Shown here: piece by piece, positions 59,829 to 64,000 of the stretch
How positions within the stretch are numbered: position 1 is the stretch's first letter
Layout of the letters: each line of letters starts with the position of its first letter
DNA from: Jeotgalibacillus soli
GTDB lineage: Bacteria; Bacillota; Bacilli; Bacillales; Jeotgalibacillaceae
Assembly: GCF_000829435.1 (NCBI RefSeq)
Contig: NZ_JXRP01000009.1
Span: 682,001 to 746,000, forward strand
Direction: 5' to 3'
Length of the DNA: 64,000 nucleotides
The notes under the pieces: generated by a model
Database searches by the model: none
What the model was told of the DNA's origin: nothing
The model's input: the letters and a program-made list of their open reading frames with translations, nothing else
Program-made: the position numbers and the translations under genes

Positions 59829-60407
59829 ATGATCCAACCTTCTCTTCGTTACCATATCACGAATGCTCAAACGGGCATTCGTTACAATCAACCAACGATG
59901 TCGATAAAGCAGCAAAAAGCGGATCTTTCGATTCAACAGGATAAAGCCGAGATCATGATGGATGTTCGACCGGGACAACTCTCGATTAATCAAACGGAAG
60001 CTTTTGTTGCAATGGACCGCAAAGGTCCACTGCGCCGAGCGGATGAGCATGCAGCAAATTCTTTAGTGGAATTCTCTAAAAATGTAAAAAAGAATGCTCA
60101 GCAAGGCGATCAGATGATGCGGATCGAAAACGGCGGAGGGGCAGTTGCGGCTATTGCTAAACAAAATAGTGCTCGACCAATTAAGCAGCTAGCAATCGGC
60201 TACATTCCTAAGTCGCCGTTTGATGTTAGAATTGACTACAGTCCATCTGAGTTGAAGATTGATGTGCAAATAAATGACCCGGTCATTCAGTATCAATCTC
60301 ACAAACCGCGGATCGAAATTCCACCTTGGTCGGTAGAACCCTATATCCAGACTATGCCAAATATCGATTTTGAATATATTGGTCAAAACGTAAATCTAAA
60401 TGCATAA
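59829..60407 (+). CDS. yviE: YviE-like protein (DUF6470)
   Basis: A 192-residue protein found only next to flagellar genes. The N-terminal segment with repeated hydrophobic/polar strands (YNQPTMSIKQQKADLSIQQD, IMMDVRPGQLSINQTEAF) and the C-terminal IPPWSVEPY are typical of the family; its role is unknown. ATG 59829 is used because GGAGGTGA precedes it directly. Operon position between flgL and fliW is as in B. subtilis. Confidence 0.85.
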   Translation: MIQPSLRYHITNAQTGIRYNQPTMSIKQQKADLSIQQDKAEIMMDVRPGQLSINQTEAFVAMDRKGPLRRADEHAANSLVEFSKNVKKNAQQGDQMMRIENGGGAVAAIAKQNSARPIKQLAIGYIPKSPFDVRIDYSPSELKIDVQINDPVIQYQSHKPRIEIPPWSVEPYIQTMPNIDFEYIGQNVNLNA

Positions 60408-60419
60408 AGGATGAATACC

Positions 60420-60866
60420 ATGCAAACGAAATATCATGGTGAAATTGAACTTGATAAAATAAGCATCATTACATTTGATGAAGGAATTCCAGGTTTCCCT
60501 AACCATAAATCATTTGTCTTATTGCCGATCGAACAGGACATTGCATTTAGCGTTCTGCAATCTACAGATGAACCGGGTATTGCTTTCATTATTGTAAATC
60601 CTTTTGATTTTAAACCAGATTATGAAGTGGATATACCGGATCATGTCGTTGCAGCTCTCGAAATTGAGAGGCCGGATCAAGTCGAAATCTTTACGATCTT
60701 AACGGTACACTCACCATTCGAGAACACTACAGCCAATCTGCAGGCGCCCGTTGTCGTTAACATTATAAAACGCAAGGCAAAGCAGCTTATTATAAACGAT
60801 TCTTCGTATACACCAAAACATTCTATTTTTAAACCAAAACATCTCCCCGTACAGGAGGGGAAATAA
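60420..60866 (+). CDS. fliW: Flagellar assembly factor FliW
   Basis: A 148-residue beta-rich protein that binds free flagellin or CsrA in turn, which relieves CsrA repression of hag. Recognised by [33 protein letters not shown]-like segment ([19 protein letters not shown]) and [22 protein letters not shown] 60420 follows AAAGG by 9 nt. Its stop codon overlaps the csrA start (TAATG), so the two are translated together. Confidence 0.93.
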   Translation: MQTKYHGEIELDKISIITFDEGIPGFPNHKSFVLLPIEQDIAFSVLQSTDEPGIAFIIVNPFDFKPDYEVDIPDHVVAALEIERPDQVEIFTILTVHSPFENTTANLQAPVVVNIIKRKAKQLIINDSSYTPKHSIFKPKHLPVQEGK

Positions 60867-61081
60867 TGCTTGTGCTAAGGCGAAAAAGAAATGAATCGAT
60901 CATGATCGGAGATAACATTGAAATCAAAATCCTTGAGATCGATGGTGATCAAATTAAAATTGGTATTGATGCACCCAGTACTATAGATATTTTCAGAACT
61001 GAGCTGTATAAAACGATTCAGGAAGAGAACAATCTGGCTGCCAATCAAATGATTGATATAACCGCAATGTTTAAAAAATAA
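60866..61081 (+). CDS. csrA: Translational regulator CsrA
   Basis: A 71-residue RNA-binding dimer that blocks translation of hag by binding GGA motifs. Starts [25 protein letters not shown] and keeps the Arg44-type RNA-binding end of the first domain in a form common to Gram-positives ([19 protein letters not shown]). AGGAGGGG is its ribosome site. The hag leader below carries two candidate CsrA sites. Confidence 0.95.
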   Translation: MLVLRRKRNESIMIGDNIEIKILEIDGDQIKIGIDAPSTIDIFRTELYKTIQEENNLAANQMIDITAMFKK

Positions 61082-61120
61082 CCATTTTCTGTGGAAAAGC
61101 AGAAATATGGTTATTTTTTT
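61079..61120 (+). terminator. Terminator of the flgM-csrA operon
   Basis: AACCAT(T)TTCTG pairs with CAGAAATATGGTT around a short loop, followed by ten T. Confidence 0.88.
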
Positions 61121-61132
61121 TTGAGATAGTAT

Positions 61133-61158
61133 TAAAGATTTAAGGAACGTTCCGATAA
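61133..61158 (+). promoter_or_regulatory. Sigma-D promoter of hag
   Basis: TAAA (61133-61136), 14 bp, TCCGATAA (61151-61158), close to TAAA-N15-GCCGATAT. Transcription is expected to begin near 61165. Confidence 0.75.
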
Positions 61159-61168
61159 TAATTACGTA

Positions 61169-61209
61169 GCAATCAAAAAGCATGGGCGGCCGCCAGGCTT
61201 TTTGATTGC
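61169..61209 (+). promoter_or_regulatory. Stable hairpin at the 5' end of the hag leader
   Basis: GCAATCAAAAAGC and GCTTTTTGATTGC form a perfect 13-bp stem enclosing a second GC-rich palindrome GGCGGCCGCC. It would lie within a few bases of the predicted mRNA 5' end. No T run follows it in a position to terminate, so a 5' stabiliser is more likely. Confidence 0.65.
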
Positions 61210-61214
61210 CTAGA

Positions 61215-61250
61215 CCACATGGATGTGGGACTAAAAACAATCAAGGAGGA
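61215..61250 (+). promoter_or_regulatory. CsrA-binding sites in the hag leader
   Basis: CCACA-TGGA-TGTGG (61215-61228) is a 5-bp hairpin with GGA in the loop, the canonical CsrA target, and the hag Shine-Dalgarno AAGGAGGA (61243-61250) supplies a second GGA. The pair is arranged as the BS1/BS2 sites of B. subtilis hag. Confidence 0.7.
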
Positions 61251-61257
61251 ACTTTAT

Positions 61258-62082
61258 ATGATTATTAATAATAATATTCAAGCATTAAACACTCACCGTC
61301 AAATGGGCGTAAACCAAGGCGCTGCTTCAAAAGCAATGGAAAAATTATCTTCAGGACTACGTATTAACAGAGCCGGAGATGACGCAGCAGGATTATCAAT
61401 TTCTGAAAAAATGCGTGCTCAGGTTCGTGGACTTGATCAGGCTTCTCGTAATGCTCAAGATGGTATTTCTATGATTCAAACTGCTGAAGGCGGACTTGGA
61501 GAAGCGCAAAACATTCTGCAAAGAATGCGTGAATTAGCAGTTCAAGCATCGAATGATACAAACGTTACTGTTGACCGTGAAGCAATACAAAACGAATTTA
61601 ATGAATTATCAAATGAAATTGCACGTATTAAAGACAATACTCAATTTAATACGCAAAATATTCTTGATGGTACTGCTAGCGGAGTTGCTGTTCAAGTAGG
61701 TGCAAACACTTCACAAACAACTACAGTTGATTTTGCTACAAGCGGTGTGAATTTAACAAGTGTTCATACAAATGTAAACAGCCTAAGCTTAGCAAGTGGT
61801 GGAAGTGCTACTGCAGCTATCGACACAATTAACGCAGAAATTGAAAGTGTATCAAAAGGACGTTCTTATTTGGGAGCTATGCAAAACCGTCTAGAGCACA
61901 CGATTTCAAACTTGAATAATTCTTCTGAAAACCTTCAAGCTGCTGAATCTCGTGTTCGTGACGTTGACATGGCGAAAGAAGTAATGGAAATGACACGTGC
62001 GAATATTCTTGGACAAGCTTCTCAAGCTATGCTTGCACAAGCAAACCAAGCTCCACAATCTGTATTGCAACTATTGGGTTAA
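61258..62082 (+). CDS. hag: Flagellin
   Basis: The filament subunit, 274 residues (304 in B. subtilis), so with a short central domain. The N-terminal D0/D1 part (MIINNNIQALNTHRQMGVNQ ... SKAMEKLSSGLRINRAGDDAAG, then RNAQDGISMIQTAEGGL) and the C-terminal part (SRVRDVDMAKEVMEMTRANIL, ending QSVLQLLG) are complete. ATG 61258 follows AAGGAGGA. Its Ser/Thr-rich centre (about 145-195) offers possible O-glycosylation sites, of interest because a Maf-type gene lies downstream. Confidence 0.96.
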   Translation: MIINNNIQALNTHRQMGVNQGAASKAMEKLSSGLRINRAGDDAAGLSISEKMRAQVRGLDQASRNAQDGISMIQTAEGGLGEAQNILQRMRELAVQASNDTNVTVDREAIQNEFNELSNEIARIKDNTQFNTQNILDGTASGVAVQVGANTSQTTTVDFATSGVNLTSVHTNVNSLSLASGGSATAAIDTINAEIESVSKGRSYLGAMQNRLEHTISNLNNSSENLQAAESRVRDVDMAKEVMEMTRANILGQASQAMLAQANQAPQSVLQLLG

Positions 62083-62107
62083 TATTCACCCTTAGTTTTA
62101 TCATTCT

Positions 62108-62146
62108 AAAAAGGTGTTTCCCTATAAATGGGGAACACCTTTTTTG
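62108..62146 (+). terminator. Terminator of hag
   Basis: AAAAAGGTGTTTCCC pairs with GGGGAACACCTTTTT around ATAAAT, followed by further T. Confidence 0.92.
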
Positions 62147-62266
62147 TCTAATAAATTTAGTAGAAGTTTAATTTCCTTTTTTTGGTATTCGTTCGATATG
62201 TTAAAGAATACACCTTTTTGCTAGAATGAAGTTCTGTGTACAGTGGCCTATTTTCCAAACAACATC

Positions 62267-62293
62267 TCAACATATTTCGACTTTAACCGATAA
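62267..62293 (+). promoter_or_regulatory. Candidate sigma-D promoter upstream of 62328
   Basis: TCAA (62267-62270), fifteen bases, ACCGATAA (62286-62293). Each element has one or two mismatches to TAAA-N15-GCCGATAT. The predicted start is near 62300. Confidence 0.5.
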
Positions 62294-62327
62294 AATATAT
62301 ATGATATGAGTGACGGAGGTTTGAAAA

Positions 62328-62900
62328 ATGAAGATTTTTTTTCCAAGTGAAATAAAGGAGTATGAAAATAAAACTGAAGCAGTTAATCGAATGATCGAAG
62401 ATATCAATGCGGGCATTGCATCGACTGACAAGCTTGTGTTTAGTCATTTGAATATAGATGGAATAGATGTCTATGAAAATCATTACCAATATCTTTTGAA
62501 AGAACTATCTGAAATTAATGAGATAAAAATTATTATGAAAACAAAGCAAGAAGTAACGATCGAGCTTCAGCAATCATTAAATGAGTATCTGGAGCGAGCA
62601 CTGCCAGTTATGTCAAAGCTGTCAGATCAATTTTATCAAGGTGAGTCTAATAAAGTATGGGAGTCCTTTGTTGAATTTACGGACGGATTGCAATGGATTA
62701 ACAGTGCGGTAGAAACGCTTTCCTTACATTCAAAAGAAAATGCACAGTCTTATTATAAAAATGTTTCCGCCAAAATAGAATCCGCACTAATCGAATTAGT
62801 TGAAGCACTTGAAATTAAAGATACCATTACAATTGCAGATATGATCCAATATGAAATTATAGAAACATTAACAGATCTAAAACAGAGTGTTCATCATTGA
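62328..62900 (+). CDS. Protein of unknown function downstream of hag
   Basis: A 190-residue soluble, acidic, helical protein (MKIFFPSEIKEYENKTEAVNRMIEDIN at the start, then long helices). I do not recognise the family. It has no signal peptide. A good ribosome site (ACGGAGG) and a sigma-D-like promoter precede it, and a 27-codon ORF and a Maf-like gene follow in the same direction, so it probably belongs to the flagellar regulon, perhaps to flagellin modification. In B. subtilis this place is taken by flaG-fliD. Confidence 0.75.
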   Translation: MKIFFPSEIKEYENKTEAVNRMIEDINAGIASTDKLVFSHLNIDGIDVYENHYQYLLKELSEINEIKIIMKTKQEVTIELQQSLNEYLERALPVMSKLSDQFYQGESNKVWESFVEFTDGLQWINSAVETLSLHSKENAQSYYKNVSAKIESALIELVEALEIKDTITIADMIQYEIIETLTDLKQSVHH

Positions 62901-62932
62901 TGAGTAATCGACGGGATTAAAGGAGCTATTTT

Positions 62933-63016
62933 ATGGAGCGAACTGGACCTATATATATTGGCATGGACATAAATGGGCACAGCAGCTGTAATAGTTGCAC
63001 AATAGAAAGGAACTAA
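62933..63016 (+). CDS. Possible 27-residue small protein
   Basis: ATG 62933 is preceded by AAAGGAG with 7-nt spacing, and the frame ends 4 nt before the Maf-like start codon. The peptide begins MERTGPIYIGMDINGH and has two Cys (CNSC). It may be a real microprotein, a leader that couples translation to the next gene, or a relic. Nothing like it is known to me. Confidence 0.4.
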   Translation: MERTGPIYIGMDINGHSSCNSCTIERN

Positions 63017-63020
63017 GGGT

Positions 63021-64000
63021 ATGGTATCACGAAAAATTGAGAAAATGACGAGTAGAAACGGCCTGCTCGTTTTGCAGGTCGAGCACGAAGGGAAAATGGT
63101 GCCGATACATAGCAAATACGATCCAATCAAAGAGGCAGAGCGGGTGCTCGATGCATATAAAGATGAAATTCAGCAATACGAACATGTTCTGTTTTATGGT
63201 GTCGGGATTGGCTATCATGTCAAAATGTTTTTCGAACGTTATCCCACTAAGCTCGCTTCTACATACGAACCGATTCGTGAAGTAAGCAGTGCGGCAGACC
63301 GAGATATTCAGTTTCCTGTGAATTATGTAGAACATGCATTTGTAGAAGAAACGCCTGCCCATATGGAACAGCATTTAGCAGTATTTTCTCGTTTTCTGCA
63401 CCATAAAGTGCTGCTCATTGTCCTTCCTGTTTATGAAAAAATAGCAGGTGAGCAATTGAAAGCATTTTCCTTGCGATTCAAGCAGGTTATGCAGGAAAAA
63501 AGATCAAACACATATGTGGAAATGAACTTTGCAAAGCGTTGGACATTGAATGCGTTAATGAACTTAAAGCAGGTTTTTGAAACACCGAATATGCTGCTTG
63601 AAGAGAATAATCCATTCGAAGGGAAGCCTGTTGTTTTAGCTTCAGCTGGGCCATCATTAAATGAAGAAATGGATAATCTGCGCTATATAAAAGAAAAGGG
63701 ACTTGCGTATATTTTTGCAGTTGGTTCTGCGAATAAAGCGCTGATTGCACAGGGGATTTATCCAGATGCCGTCCTTACCTACGATCCGCAGTCTCATAAT
63801 CATACTGTTTTTCAACAAATCATTGAACAAAACATTGAAACCATTCCGATGATTTTTGGATCAACAGTTGGATTTGAAACTGTTCAAATGTACAAAGGTC
63901 CGAAATTTAATTTTTTAACCTCGCAGGATACTGTTACACCGTATTTTCTTGAAAAGTCAATGGTGAAACTGAATGATTCAACTTCAATAGCAATTGTGAC
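63021..64000 (+). CDS. Maf-like motility accessory factor (DUF115/MptE-like), partial
   Basis: Open to the right edge, 326 residues visible. Residues ~205-326 are a Rossmann-like 6-hydroxymethylpterin pyrophosphokinase MptE-like (DUF115) domain: NPFEGKPVVLASAGPSLNEE, FAVGSANKALIAQGIYPDAVLTYDPQ. The N-terminal 200 residues match the Maf N-terminal domain in layout (VLFYGVGIGYHVKMFFERY). Maf proteins transfer nonulosonic acids such as pseudaminic or legionaminic acid to flagellin. The position three genes after hag agrees. The ATG 63021 follows an AAGGAA/AAGGG region. Confidence 0.82.
   Translation, partial: MVSRKIEKMTSRNGLLVLQVEHEGKMVPIHSKYDPIKEAERVLDAYKDEIQQYEHVLFYGVGIGYHVKMFFERYPTKLASTYEPIREVSSAADRDIQFPVNYVEHAFVEETPAHMEQHLAVFSRFLHHKVLLIVLPVYEKIAGEQLKAFSLRFKQVMQEKRSNTYVEMNFAKRWTLNALMNLKQVFETPNMLLEENNPFEGKPVVLASAGPSLNEEMDNLRYIKEKGLAYIFAVGSANKALIAQGIYPDAVLTYDPQSHNHTVFQQIIEQNIETIPMIFGSTVGFETVQMYKGPKFNFLTSQDTVTPYFLEKSMVKLNDSTSIAIV

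Overview
The window comes from a motile, competence-capable Gram-positive rod of the family Bacillaceae. The strongest sign is the conserved order tagO ... tagU, yvyE, degS-degU, a degV-family gene, comFA-comFC, yvyF-flgM-flgN-flgK-flgL-yviE-fliW-csrA-hag, which matches Bacillus subtilis except for insertions. Ribosome-binding sites are strong AGGAGG types, GTG and TTG starts are common, and many sigma-A, sigma-D, WalR, CcpA and TreR-type sites can be read directly. The species cannot be named from the sequence alone.

Layout. 0-6.5 kb holds housekeeping metabolism (partial cstA, ilvE, serC-serA), a WalR-type yocH gene and an IDEAL-domain gene. 6.5-13.9 kb has an XRE/TPR (RRNPP-type) regulator, a broken glycosyltransferase gene, an SGNH-like plus LytE-like pair, and a tyrosine kinase module (tkmA-ptkA-ptpZ). 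14-26 kb has two tandem paralogs of unknown function and three large secreted proteins carrying CWB2 wall-binding repeats (NlpC/P60 peptidase, subtilisin-like protease, muramoyl amidase), a lipoprotein and a transposase relic. 26.6-30 kb is a tightly overlapping minus-strand four-gene glycosylation cassette. 30.7-43.3 kb is a surface-polymer locus: MurJ/Wzx-like flippase, Wzy/ligase-like protein, a fourth CWB2 protein (transglycosylase), UDP-ManNAc dehydrogenase-like protein, TagA, GT4, TagO and an LCP ligase. 43.5-46.3 kb is yvyE and degSU. 46.6-52.3 kb is a trehalose locus (treR, treC, treP) with a lipoprotein and a REP-associated tyrosine transposase (RAYT). 52.5-64 kb is fatty-acid-binding, competence and flagellar genes ending in a Maf-like flagellin glycosylation gene cut by the window edge.

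How the genes work together. TagO, TagA, a WecC-type dehydrogenase, GT4, a flippase and a polymerase can build a ManNAc/ManNAcA-containing wall polymer that the LCP protein would attach to peptidoglycan. The CWB2 proteins are probably held at the wall by such an anionic polymer. Autolysins are tied to growth and motility: perfect WalR boxes precede yocH and the CWB2-P60 gene, and a sigma-D promoter precedes the amidase gene, as in the flagellar regulon. FliW-CsrA-Hag form the known homeostasis loop, and the hag leader carries a textbook CsrA hairpin.

Most unusual items: a RAYT gene bracketed by 45-bp palindromes with further copies inside the tre operon and near 5.9 kb, showing compensatory base changes; three exact-period 126-bp tandem repeats; a second dispersed repeat family (four copies, one collapsed to a perfect palindrome); a 5'-end hairpin plus CsrA hairpin in the hag leader; and the tandem paralog pair and post-hag genes of unknown function. 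No rRNA, tRNA or CRISPR array was seen.
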